Shown: one piece after another, positions 46,101 to 49,639 of the stretch
How positions within the stretch are numbered: position 1 is the first letter of the stretch
Layout of the letters: each line of letters begins with the position of its first letter
Assembly (NCBI RefSeq): GCF_963678635.1
Contig: NC_087065.1
Span: 7,341,209-7,405,208 of the forward strand
DNA from: Symsagittifera roscoffensis
Lineage: Eukaryota; Xenacoelomorpha; Acoela; Convolutidae
DNA length: 64,000 nucleotides
Reading direction: 5' to 3'
Notes under the pieces: model-generated
The model's database searches: none
What the model was told of the DNA's origin: nothing
The model's input: the letters and a program-made list of their open reading frames with translations, nothing else
Translations under genes and position numbers: made by a program

Positions 46101-47353
46101 TTCCTAGACAAGGTCAAAACACAAAGAAGTTCTCATCAATGAAACCTGACATAGCCAACCATTCTGAAATCAGATTTGAGTTTGTTGCGAAAACCCAGTC
46201 GTTGTCTTGAGAAGACACAACGATTGAATCTGGGACTTCTCTAATAAGAAAACCCAGAAGAAATAAGATGTTCGCCAAATACCAACGTCCATCATCCATC
46301 CTTTGAATTGCAGAAAGACTATTCTAAAAAACTCTGTAAAACCCGGATGGGTGGAACCTGATCTAAACTACATTTTATGATTGGATAAATTAGATATTTT
46401 ACCAATGTAAAGTATTTAATATTAACCAATCATGATCCATCTGACTAACAATCCACTTATTTGTAAGTGCTGAAATTACTTGTAATTTCAGCACCAGAGA
46501 GATTTGAATTTAACTTAGAAATTAGTTGGACTCTCCCGAGCACTTCAGCAGCCGCAATAAACCAGTATACCCTAGATCTATTGAGCCTAGCAGAGACTAG
46601 TTAAACAACCTGAGACTAGATAGTATAAGAGTAAGATTAGGATCGGTATTAGACTAAGAAGTTGCACGAATCTATCCGGCCGAAAATAAGATAGCGTGAC
46701 GAGCAGACGGTGTACCCTATCCGAAATTACTCTATGAGTTATACCCTTCGGTCATAACTCAAATTATTGGTCTTTCTGTTAATGTCTGTCAAAAATATAA
46801 CAACTGCATCGGAAAAGTCAATGTGTAAAATTATGTTAGTTTTATAAAAAAAAGTTTATATGGAAACTTGTAAATCACCTGCGCTTGAAGAAAAGTAAGT
46901 AAACCATCCAAGAAAACGACAGAGAAGAGGATGAAGGGTGAAGAAACTAACTCCTAGAAAAGCAAGCATTGCTTCCATGATTCCATCTTGGAACGCCGCT
47001 ATAGTGTCACTCACAGCCAGACATTTAATGAATGTTTGTCCCGAAGACTTTTTTGTGAAACTAGATGCCGTCAAATAGGCAAAGAAGTTTCCGGCAAAAC
47101 CCAGAAAGGCGGTCACTATAGTAATAAACTGAAACAAAAAAATGTAAATTAAATAAGATTATCTATTTTTTTTTGACGCAAAGCGATTCCTGCAAAAATG
47201 CCTTTTCTTCGGTTGTCTTTTCTTCGAAGCCATATGGATTGATCTAAAGTTTTCAGAGTAAATTAATCTAAAACTTAAACTGACCTGAAAAACTTTGACT
47301 GGTAGTTGATATCCAAAATTCATCATTTGTTTTTCTTCACCGGTCGCATTCAT
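25024..47353 (-). CDS. Rhodopsin-family GPCR, neuropeptide (FMRFamide-receptor-like) type; join of 4 exons
   Basis: Joining 47353-47285, 47128-46879, 26818-26331 and 25194-25024 gives 325 residues with consistent splice phases (0, 1, 0). The short N-terminus has an NAT glycosylation site. TM1 has the GN pair (FAGNFF), TM2 CLAVSD, and TM3 a preceding cysteine (LLCRF) and FDRL in place of DRY. TM4 has the conserved Trp, ECL2 a cysteine (NYCNF), and TM5 LPG. TM7 has NNSMNFYAYFAASSYFRNTF, the N(x)NFxxY form typical of FMRFamide-receptor-like and related peptide receptors. TM6 lacks the usual proline. The protein would sit in the plasma membrane and couple to G proteins; the ligand is not predictable. 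All junctions are GT-AG. Intron 2 (20,060 bp) contains the giant retroelement in antisense. Confidence 0.85.
26274..26292. repeat. (TG)n then poly-G simple repeat
   Basis: An alternating TG tract runs into a G run within intron 3 of the receptor gene. Confidence 0.9.
26331..26818 (-). CDS. GPCR exon 3 (TM3 to TM6)
   Basis: The acceptor TTTTTAG|CTGGATATG restores the alanine codon split with exon 2 and continues GYVLLAAAFDRLIAIWKP. The exon ends in phase 0 at NYVR|GTGAGT. The paralogue splits this exon in two after the TM5 proline. Confidence 0.88.
28013..28165 (-). repeat. Inverted repeat arm 2 (pairs with 24470-24625)
   Basis: This is the reverse-complement relative of 24470-24625. The clearest block is AATCTCCGCTTACGC. 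The two arms bracket exons 3 and 4 of the receptor gene. Confidence 0.7.
28191..28601 (+). other. 136-codon ORF of unknown significance in the GPCR intron
   Basis: The ORF starts at an ATG and has no domain I recognise. It is Lys- and Phe-rich with no membrane span. It lies in the receptor intron, 269 bp before the giant retroelement and outside its LTR. It may be a chance frame in AT-rich DNA. Confidence 0.2.
28870..29279 (+). repeat. 5' LTR of the giant retroelement (410 bp)
   Basis: It starts TGGAACCTG and ends CATAACTCA. It contains a perfect 13-bp inverted repeat with a 2-base loop (28985-29012), a poly(A) signal AATAAA (29074-29079), and a terminal hairpin TGAGTTAT/ATAACTCA (29253-29260 with 29272-29279). 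Transcription should start in the LTR; an AT-rich TATTTAATATT stretch upstream could serve as promoter core. Confidence 0.95.
29282..29299 (+). other. Putative primer-binding site
   Basis: TGGTGCGACCATAAGTCT lies two bases after the 5' LTR. Its reverse complement ends in CCA, as tRNA 3' ends do. The complementarity may extend further, since the next bases read in reverse complement as GTTCGAGAC, like a tRNA T-loop. The tRNA identity is not assigned. Confidence 0.6.
29300..30533 (+). promoter_or_regulatory. Long structured 5' leader with repeated motifs and splice-donor matches
   Basis: The leader holds a duplicated stem-loop sequence (29932-29956 and 29992-30016; arms GATC and CAAGG pairing with CCTTG and GATC). 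It also holds three copies of a motif beginning TCGATNNACT and ending CCAACCCT (near 30074, 30291 and 30403). Three strong splice-donor matches occur: GTAAGT at 30231, GTAAGA at 30337 and GTAAGT at 30347. A 77-codon open frame at 29367-29600 may be an upstream ORF. Roles in packaging, splicing or translation are inferred. Confidence 0.55.
30534..30995 (+). CDS. Basic 153-aa accessory ORF upstream of Gag
   Basis: It starts at an ATG and overlaps the Gag start (30970) by 26 bp in another frame. A strongly basic middle (KRQTLKRKIITKQRQITRKR) looks like a nuclear-localisation or RNA-binding patch. A Ser/Asp/Glu-rich stretch and a second basic patch (KRGKRRIKKQYKHK) follow. I do not recognise a family. 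By analogy a regulatory RNA-binding protein of complex retroviruses is possible, but this is inference from composition and position only. Confidence 0.5.
   Translation: MSFKNLGNKQTIVLHNCEIDNKKYDLVITPHTQTVGYIRTKRQTLKRKIITKQRQITRKRFSKNRNAFSESETNSLDELYKLKESIDKSCPIHDQLYFSDSETTSNSSKRGKRRIKKQYKHKPVHLYNQPIRHIDNYILTVIERKNELNAHPR
30970..34551 (+). CDS. gag: Giant Gag (1193 aa) with one zinc knuckle
   Basis: Residues 1-600 are unrecognised, with a more structured N-terminal part and then an Asn/Gln/Pro-rich stretch. Residues about 603-800 form the retrotransposon Gag (capsid-like) core, including LDGAAQKWFSVLP and TIKQLAVRIETLVRKAYS. A CCHC knuckle (CNYCRRYGHSISEC) lies at 844-857. After it comes a long Arg/Asn/Ser/Tyr-rich low-complexity nucleic-acid-binding tail. 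It should assemble the particle and bind genomic RNA. It is two to three times the usual Ty3/gypsy Gag length. Pol starts at 34521 in the -1 frame, overlapping the Gag end by 31 bp. No aspartic protease motif (D-T/S-G) is visible in the tail. Confidence 0.85.
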   Translation: MSSTHTPGEESPDDDDIFPFIVDATTDRGQHIFCKNLLLNLFEPGISPCKTEFPDVRIKRQIIDHYLKDICNLTQQYGIYSIEFSSPNQNHSKYIIQTDDLDLEFSKVFSEYIKSIQYHNSQRANSIFTNEVFAIIYSYISILENEIQIPNVSPTEKSKHIRVRHEITLLSSFLNIIKENFTKDEVSQHTKHDLQKLLAWFIIDYFTHNIDLISQARKNFRPQNSNDDTAITEQSDYVWDPEWSHPAFINFPQSISSQAISTISYVRDYVRVIPLTIDATPLNYNTFLPDMQNNSLNSTVIHNENLNGTRNLTQQDIQTPSHFINEEIVHTTTTQQSISPIRPNLTTPRNTNPSQTQVTLQSTVKPSVAPKYSHINYQTYRPMTIPPKTRKTLTRNNFADHNYNYTHPSKTIYQPRKNFSNYTRSRNWDNPMAPPNSVNFQTNLHPPQDRSENYPFFQQNKNKKQTSYQMDYLSSDDDFLQPDIFASYNQEYRGQGIQKSHTYNRIFSPQPIDTQNQQPIQQQNPINTQSFQPIQQQNPMIANSYQPTQMQNEIPLPYYLQQHEITRNQLSNFSQMPNAAESLQMTMNPYLMGGSSITSNKPLMVFTGTDPEYSVEDYLNAVTANLILNIGPEPINTPLHQNWIHRRTALIQTTLDGAAQKWFSVLPIEIKSNWKRFTQEFSKMFDSERNKQQQRVLCNEIRRLPNETIKQLAVRIETLVRKAYSLNTHDYKNTKMTEILMMTLTPQLRKIAIKKRASHPSSIREPDLDFRKLVDKLEQAEITMKLEETENLKLQYVNRIETASTNINNIQESDTDLVEKITEILNIYEKHPNFKGKPSFKKWCNYCRRYGHSISECRQKQQDNQNKPQKYKEPNKSFYQYMKKDQNLPNKTVYSNNSSGKPLPNNTNYTRNQSPYNSSYRGRSPERRNTQNSSQNHYNRPNSRNNYSRSNSNTQRFVSRSNSQSRNNYYPNNQSRNSSYNRNRNYSNNRNRSYSNNRNQNYPNNQSRNNSYNRSNYNRPNNNYQNRSRNNSQNRHSSYNNRYRNYSQSPHRNNNHYNNSNNRHRSSTPKHQRNINQVQSNPETTSDPPGIDDTVTDTLQLNQINCTSSDSESDTENTLSINMIKVENDYESVIYEQPFPSHIYENQSEFLQNYYTTPINSTPTTQETNEINTTNQTNKNTKTKCLNTNLHST
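34521..34910 (+). CDS. pol: Pol N-terminal part (RT entry region), 129 aa
   Basis: The frame starts AACAAAATGC (A at -3) inside the Gag end. It carries the conserved pre-RT segment of Ty3/gypsy polymerases, with IHLHDKVNRLLDILEQYNII and INPVIILAKEN, and stops at TGA 34908-34910. The main RT frame opens at 34898 in the -1 phase, so the polymerase is split inside the fingers. The protease that normally precedes RT is absent from this ORF. Confidence 0.75.
   Translation: MLEYKPTFNISNYTEDQQKFLTMFNFQHSQITQDEFEKLAKQLIKYSSVYATSKFDVGKISSSLHLPLKPDAVFKKQRASKVPIHLHDKVNRLLDILEQYNIISPVNKEEQPKGNTFINPVIILAKENH
34907..38251 (+). CDS. pol: Pol main ORF: RT, RNase H and integrase (Ty3/gypsy type)
   Basis: RT has FTTADMNSAYNQM (motif A) and YLDDVF at about residue 105. 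RNase H shows YAMCDASNFGIGA, a glutamate in MRECTAII, and LFTDHKP. Integrase has an H-H-C-C module ending CNDCIVC, then the catalytic triad Asp689, Asp749 and Glu785 (counted from the TTG), with 35 residues between the last two as expected. A GPY/F module (RKGPYQI) follows near residue 962, with a long polar tail. It copies genomic RNA to DNA and inserts it. No ATG starts this frame; expression would require a -1 shift from 34521-34910 or repair of a single-base loss. Confidence 0.9.
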   Translation: MKIVLDARYLNSLIDESKCNWPIEPIQVILTKINGKYFTTADMNSAYNQMSLDEQSRRLTQFVIGNQQYEFNRLFYGISIGPAAFSAFMSKIFRPLILKKNAITYLDDVFMQSQTKDEMFNVLEKYHQILQNENLKAAPDKSHFFLTRVKFLGHNIERKTITPLKSRIDAIQKLQPPTNKKKIQEFLGMLNFLSKYVYKMQLYLRPFYNILRQQNNFEWNTEHQTRFEEVKKLLTEQISNTIPDSNQPFYAMCDASNFGIGAALLQSHNGTNKMNLISANSRLFTQAELRLSTLMRECTAIIYTLTEYEFLILGSKHPTVLFTDHKPIIFLFTQKSNPNHRVYRFQLILMKFPNLHIVWTAGKNLALPDTLSRNTPPELLTRKTTVEIPKNIKFYLAENETSPRLECKYAVKTDIEQSQINSLQHFPLYLDCQNNHYEVDLLGTSTFKPIPYSQWIKNNTQQKRTKQHPPKKDHFPLIEKEDLTDKINLSGPQTNDSKYTINQVFDLHDPLDTIPLSKLEIENIFLPPTEIITISTLKQYQNLDPVIRQLKSWHKYKTKPIKADSTILGNKTLLRYFRKFNNTTINENTDLLEYKLNESTVPCLPLSMILIAFNISHTQNIKGHSGSEKTYSNFIQNFYFPNAPIWIKVLCNDCIVCQLNKPYPNQKQIAQKQDFKGQSLYFNHRISFDTKGPISPSSEGNSYIMVIVDAFTHYVALNPVPHCNAYYAYTTLYEHWIAKFGLPEILVTDNGTEFINNEIITLCHLYNIKHKPRTSHAPWTNGLVEGMNRSLQEYLRCIINGSDTRYTEWSADVKLFPLAYNSQITTTLGMSPHEMVFNQKPRKPIMFTANSHKNAQGYCQPNKDSICYNLPLHTHDEDHFHHPQILKLASGTHTEWILNRDKKHNEIYQKVTKKLLQRQNINEQINSRFTPASDLKIGTFVLIPNFNTQKGISKKLQPLRKGPYQIIAKPTDVTYKITDSDKKEIVQHRNNLLPYYPKEYALRELTQLYSFTGLKVIQNGPHTENTTKEQNDIHLGNQNTKSTTTKNNTKNLDQNTSQKERKNRKMTEQIIPQEQIDKSEHRESSRLRNQPRKNYKLFIPQSKILKKVEFQKQL
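38252..39030 (+). other. Pol to accessory-ORF spacer in the giant element
   Basis: No ORF is convincing here. AATTAGCCTAAAGTA is directly repeated at 38601-38615 and 38632-38646. The end of the spacer (TTGATTATATCCACAG at about 38993-39007) is a good splice acceptor 23 bp before the next ATG. Confidence 0.55.
39031..39219 (+). CDS. Small double-membrane-span protein (62 aa)
   Basis: After a short basic N-terminus there are two hydrophobic segments, IFLLFVIFITFLSSLILTI and AIITFALATILLILFL. They are separated by the short basic loop CKCIKK, and the protein ends in a polar tail. The hairpin topology and size resemble viroporin-like accessory proteins of enveloped viruses, but no family is recognised. 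It lies between Pol and the ATG-less ORF and has a likely splice acceptor just upstream. Confidence 0.5.
   Translation: MIRTIFSRTDIFLLFVIFITFLSSLILTICKCIKKAIITFALATILLILFLEEYYNKHKLFH
39267..40274 (+). CDS. ATG-less ORF with in-frame UGA-CUAG (possible readthrough), 335 codons
   Basis: The frame is open from 39267 to TGA 39990-39992 (241 codons) and continues in the same frame to TAA 40272-40274 (94 codons). The first part is Pro/Ser/Thr/Gln-rich (for example YTFEERHARLSEPLEPAQRQ) with no ATG, so it needs a spliced upstream start. The stop lies in the context TGA CTA G, the best-known leaky-stop context in animals. The downstream part (WALNRLQYRQDIHNDIRDHN) keeps the same codon bias and looks helical. 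No family is recognised. The alternative is a nonsense mutation in one ORF. Confidence 0.5.
40349..41599 (+). CDS. env: Envelope-like glycoprotein, N-terminal part (416 aa)
   Basis: It begins with a clear signal peptide (MYILKLLIFLQLPFLVIS). A cysteine-rich ectodomain follows, with YDC and HC motifs spaced as in secreted glycoproteins and NIT-type glycosylation sites. The layout is reminiscent of the glycoproteins of chuvirus-like (jingchuviral) agents, which are known to have been captured by LTR elements of arthropods. I hold this only as an inference. The stop TAA (41597-41599) overlaps the next ATG as TAATG. The next frame is already open from 41494, so the two ORFs may be one glycoprotein split by a single-base loss. 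Confidence 0.65.
   Translation: MYILKLLIFLQLPFLVISNQNINPSPRTGPQDLLVTHYDCEENEQKTLHKYAINQVSQCETEPQAIETTDVIATLYSKARATTVTGYKFTATFSEKKVHCSQVSNGNKNRLDHESFYQSNIERLLHLNPDDCKNELLRLNITQNKNSQRKLVNFQVFPDSVHQSQLERHQGHIKLDEKYPYNGAHGRLTYDMHDKHWIPHIGINDPSNCKADTKNKGYQEIMFFDWKIQLEKIQLTRDLSDNTMIYQGIRLPCKNDQGYCDPTTRTQATIVWFPEDTCATFQVAKIHARMIKFHEKYFIQSIPYEQVNPLRKISSNFRNIQNIENKLTRFQIYQETELACKYRNPLHKTQYSEILVEYENGFDMTTGKLKVDPYATSHPPNEGTSYIPVHFQKNTGQPGGHLKPQTIKAHVYKNYH
41599..42855 (+). CDS. env: Envelope-like glycoprotein, C-terminal part with membrane anchor (418 aa)
   Basis: The first 60 residues look like a stalk helix (LKTLHQLCELERTQIL). A folded part with the motif AGYLLSGNRSNFL and paired cysteines around WFYTC and DKRCYKRI follows. 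Near residue 290-330 lies the membrane anchor (LTILYAMFNFIGFLFSLLKG), then a second hydrophobic stretch and a polar, proline-rich cytoplasmic tail. As the anchored half of a fusion glycoprotein it would act at the particle surface. Start and stop both lie in TAATG overlaps (41597 and 42853). Confidence 0.65.
   Translation: MNSTYFGNIHYDIHLDMKLDYTISRIFQEMSLSELKTLHQLCELERTQILQSLALAVLKIPYAGYLLSGNRSNFLDYEGNILWFYTCTKKVSPLYVFEDKRCYKRIRILYKNKVHFVDTLSRRTYFWDTAVPCGSENSHNVVQLNPDEDKYYLLTPYPTLMQSLKKFSPESIRAIARNPNIDLQSIGIYSKSDIQHHIGTQQFQELLTQMDTIQRQSIDQNLRKLAETAGFADIYTQDYSGYFKDIKDYIYLNGEKYRPQDISPINIFSFVTLKNEILDFLGWPYYILEKLTILYAMFNFIGFLFSLLKGIYNTCAIHTQVNRQASVARILFAGFFGIFSTSINKILLDAQIKEYNTKIATRQNTYDEEHNNVDTTPTEPQLPPLPHNHPLSLVPRNFRNLHTIKILDQPYHKVPSNI
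42855..42959 (+). CDS. 34-codon mini-ORF linking env and the 602-aa ORF
   Basis: Its ATG overlaps the preceding stop (TAATG, 42853-42857) and its TGA overlaps the next ATG (ATGA, 42956-42959). The peptide is polar (MPHHSQDENTYEQIIEQ at its start) and has no domain. Its position suggests a translational coupling element more than a functional protein. It also holds two possible splice acceptors (CTTTTCAG to 42926, TTTTTTAG to 42949). Confidence 0.4.
   Translation: MPHHSQDENTYEQIIEQPHTTAFQSQNNNFFSPR
42956..44764 (+). CDS. Unrecognised 602-aa ORF downstream of env
   Basis: The first about 200 residues are Pro/Ser/Thr/Asn-rich and probably disordered. From about 210 the sequence looks folded, with regular aromatic and charged segments (for example TYIGYKKSLKTHT, FFIKTPYIFTLNIFDRKFDH and FQLFSLTFHFLAPHERDLHC). 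There is no signal peptide or membrane span, and I recognise no domain. It has the same codon and strand bias as Gag and Pol, so it evolved with the element. The stop is followed three bases later by an exact splice donor. Confidence 0.65.
   Translation: MSRQLGSLHRSNSHPTNLTTPIQIIPLFAFPPPDFPTSNVTSGMNSDTNSHISVLYSISQLNNPNIETPDEFADSEPSPSNNFHTNSSNFSQPNFQPILPNNPDPTNFKPSYASQVTPTYSSLHSDQSSHSPDTPRISPELDNFITLQQQPYHLDTPTINQISSTIDSSNPPTPTPSSIYTESLAPSSTTTESSLSTNRAYRTFKRKFPNHPFPAKPGTAREYINHPKHTNTKEFLAITLPSFPQYTLNTPHDTNETRNFVDEYVLMPTLPWTSYYHFTNPLCLPLSNTHIDIERNKDMLYRLTTPLTPRQFTYIGYKKSLKTHTAPRANEYTLEYYDHNIIRANQDQFLDDDRFANPQITEKFFIKTPYIFTLNIFDRKFDHIISEALTDTQAYESFKERFQLFSLTFHFLAPHERDLHCSHDIMLRTKQTHTYSYYRFIQNHFDLHTPSRQPHHRFQFINSKYTSPFFLNFTYCIKDTNLHGILRNYDPITQMYIFCPITKTFNAEESRPFLIPHEFVQPIEIPILEFIHNTKFNHKLYNLIQNTPYEFAVGTEELTTIKALQLLWPLLQTKNIIRILAKLLTTSELIHDIFPHGFFPDD
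44768..44845 (+). other. Predicted 78-bp spliceosomal intron after the 602-aa ORF
   Basis: The donor is CAG|GTAAGT (intron from 44768), the branch site is an exact TACTAAC (44791-44797), and the acceptor is TGTTTTCTTTAG (ending 44845). All three match the consensus, and the intron lies three bases beyond the stop codon. Confidence 0.65.
44846..45829 (+). other. Giant element 3' non-coding region
   Basis: No long + strand ORF is convincing. CCTAACCCACC recurs at about 45620 and 45665 within CCACCAGGAAGGACGTCCTG, a GC-richer block unlike the surrounding A-rich sequence. Confidence 0.5.
45830..46299 (-). pseudogene. Antisense ORF pair in the 3' region of the giant element
   Basis: On the - strand, an ATG at 46299 opens 61 codons with a hydrophobic start (WYLANILFLLGFLI). 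It overlaps a second frame (46117-45830, 95 codons) by a few bases, displaced by -1. The second frame contains VEIVRGGDAWLLGSVRILEH and a cysteine-rich end (LSCDCERHIDCSW). Composition here differs from the A-rich sense ORFs. It may be a captured host gene fragment or an antisense gene broken by one frame change. No family is recognised. Confidence 0.35.
46352..46761 (+). repeat. 3' LTR of the giant retroelement (410 bp)
   Basis: It has the same length and, as read, the same sequence as the 5' LTR (offset 17,482). The base run before it (AACCCGGATGGG) is only weakly purine-rich, so a normal polypurine tract is not obvious. The AATAAA at 46556-46561 could serve 3' end formation. Confidence 0.95.
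46879..47128 (-). CDS. GPCR exon 2 (TM1 to early TM3)
   Basis: It begins FITIVTAFLGFAGNFF (TM1) and ends in the TM3 stretch WFTYFSSSA with a phase-1 donor GCAG|GTGATT. The same donor position is kept in the paralogue fragments at 625 and 1609. Confidence 0.85.
47285..47353 (-). CDS. GPCR exon 1 (start codon, extracellular N-terminus)
   Basis: It has 23 codons from ATG to the donor TTTTTCAG|GTCAG, phase 0. It is followed by a 156-bp intron with a TTTTTGTTTCAG acceptor. I chose this ATG because it puts a plausible 23-residue N-terminus directly before TM1. No other in-frame ATG lies shortly upstream. Confidence 0.75.
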
Positions 47354-48779
47354 TGCCAACAGTAATAGGTAAAATAGTCAAAAAGATTAAATTATTGTTT
47401 TATAGCCCTTGAAATTGTTTTGATTCGCCGTAAATATAACCTTTCAGCGCATTTTTTAGATGAAAAGAAACTGGATACCAATTAAACAGAGAAGCCATTG
47501 TTAGGAATCAAAAAGGAAAGAATAAAAATTGTATTGAGTTTTCAGAAGAACAGGAATTGAAAATTGTTGATTTTAAGGGACGATTTTAAGGTTATATGTT
47601 CGACATTGAGTTTTTGCGAGACTTAATTAAAAGTTTATGTTTTCAAGAAGTTGAAGTAGTTAGTGCTTTTAAACAAAACTGTGTAATTTATAGAGGTTTT
47701 TCCGTAGAAGATCAGCGGTGTTTTTGCCAATGTTTGCTGCGTGTGTAATTTATGTGTAAGTGTTCATGGGGGATATGAATTATGATTTTAGTGAAATTAA
47801 GCTCCTCAGGTTTTCATATTGCTGAAGATGGTGTTTTTTGAAGTGAGTATTTTGAAAGCAATGCATCACTTGTTGAAAATCAAGATTGACTGTTTCTTTT
47901 TCTACATTTCTTTTCTAAAAATTAATTCAGGGATGTTTTTTTATTTTATAGCTAAGTTTAGTTGTTAAATACGCCAATTCTTGAGACTTAAAATTAAAAG
48001 CTAAAATTTTTAGTGAAGCGACATTTAATAGTTTTTTACAATTTTCCTGAAAATATTTTAATTAGCTAAAAAAAATAATTTCTCGTATTGACTATCAGAG
48101 AAAAAGCGTGGAGCGAATGGAAATTTTTGGTCAAATGTCAGATTTTAATAACCATTCAATCAGGTCTGGAGGCTTTATTTTGCTCATTATTTAGTAAATA
48201 GGTCTTTTTTTCCTGAAATATTTCTTGAAGCAACTATTGTGTCTATCTCAGTGCCCTCCAGTGAACATTTTAAACACAACTAACAGTTTTTTTCCGGCTT
48301 TAATTACTTTCCCCGCTTGATTTTTGTCACTAGACTTTTAAAAGCCTTATTTAAATTGCAAAAATGATTAGTTTAATGTAGTTCTTTCAAAATATCAGAG
48401 AGCTTTTTACTCAGGGACTTTTGTTTTAGTTAGAACAAAAACTGTGGGTTAAAAAGTGACGCATTGGTTTTTTAGCCTATCAGAACATTGCTCAAAGCAA
48501 GCTGTTTGTTGTAAATTAATAGCTCCAGTTACCTCAAAATATAAGCATCAAACGTTTTCGTTAGAAATTAGGAGAAAAAAAAGAAAAAAACGATAACGAA
48601 GTCGACCAAACGCTAAGAAGATAAATGAGAGCCAACCCTCATCTTGCCTGCCAAACCGTTGTTCGAAAATCAAATCTGAAAACTGTTTATCAAAAAATGC
48701 TGAATTTTTTGTTTTCTACTCAAATGATGAAGCTTGATTTTTATTTTTGTCAGAGCTTTATTAGTATCCATTTTACATG
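47354..48779. other. Upstream region of the GPCR gene, no further gene seen
   Basis: This is AT-rich sequence without a recognisable gene or repeat. The receptor promoter presumably lies here, but I see no convincing core promoter motif. Confidence 0.5.
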
Positions 48780-49420
48780 CTATGAGGTTCGCTTAATTTT
48801 TCAACCCATCGTTATTACTTTATAGTTATTTTTTGACTGAATAAATTGAGCCGAACAAATTTTTCTGACAGACACTCCTAAAATTATTTGACTTTAGCTA
48901 AAAAGAAAGCAAAATTAAAATTGTTGGTAAAATGAGCAGCGTTGTTTTTCTTATTGTAACTGATTTATTTCAGCTCATTTAAAAAAATACGTTTCAATTT
49001 TCCAATTTTCCTCATTTTAAGAGGATAGTTTATATCAGAACTGTACCAGACAATGTTTGTGAATCCCCTTTTATAAAACTGATGCAGAAAATATTTTTAA
49101 ATAGAACATTTTTGCTGCATTACGGAGCTTTCCAAATTTCTGTTTTAAAAATTTAAACAAAAAACTTTTATTTGAATAAAAGTGATTTAAAAAATAAATC
49201 AATGAAAATTACAATCTTCAGTCAATCATAGAAATACCGTTCAGTTCCAGTAAACTATAAAAATGCGGCCGTTTCTGTATCAGATTGTTGTTTTTTCTTA
49301 CGATGAAAAATGATCAAGTTAATTTTTTTCAAGTTACGCCTTGATAATAAGAAGCTAAACTTTGCTCTGGATAGGTGCACAATTTGGTGTCTATAGGTTC
49401 TTGGATTCTGGAGACAAGTC
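48780..49420. repeat. AT-rich dispersed repeat family, right-hand copy
   Basis: It is collinear with 20915-21490. Landmarks include GCAGCGTTGTTTTTCT, GATTTATTTCAGCTCATTT, AGACAATGTTTGTGAA, AACTGATGCAGAAAA and GGCCGTTTCTGTA. The spacing is preserved and the identity moderate. Confidence 0.75.
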
Positions 49421-49639
49421 ATTAAACATGGTCCAAAATCTGAGTGGATTCATCATATAAAATTTCACAAATAAAAGTAGATCGTAATGTTGCTCGTTAT
49501 TCTGAATGGAAATTAATTTATAAGCACCGATTTAACTATTATTAGTGAAATCCAATCAAAATTCCTAATTCATTGTTCAACTAAAATTATGGACGTGCCC
49601 CTTTAATGTTTTTAATAAATGAAACTAGCAAGCGTCTTC

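Larger units (their letters stand above)
28870..46761 (+). mobile_element. Giant 17.9-kb Ty3/gypsy-type LTR retroelement with envelope-like and novel ORFs
   Basis: Two 410-bp LTRs (28870-29279 and 46352-46761), starting TG and ending CA and identical by eye, are flanked by the 4-bp duplication AATT (28866-28869, 46762-46765). Inside are a PBS-like site, Gag, Pol in the order RT-RNase H-integrase (Ty3/gypsy order), a glycoprotein pair and several ORFs without known relatives. The + strand is A-rich and G-poor throughout, unlike the flanks. It is inserted in antisense in intron 2 of the receptor gene. The identical LTRs suggest a recent insertion, although RT and the glycoprotein are each split by a frame change. 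Confidence 0.92.

Noticed and set aside
47159-47359. 66-codon - strand ORF as a separate small gene
   Set aside because: Its first 23 codons (from the ATG at 47353) are receptor exon 1. The rest is read-through into intron 1.
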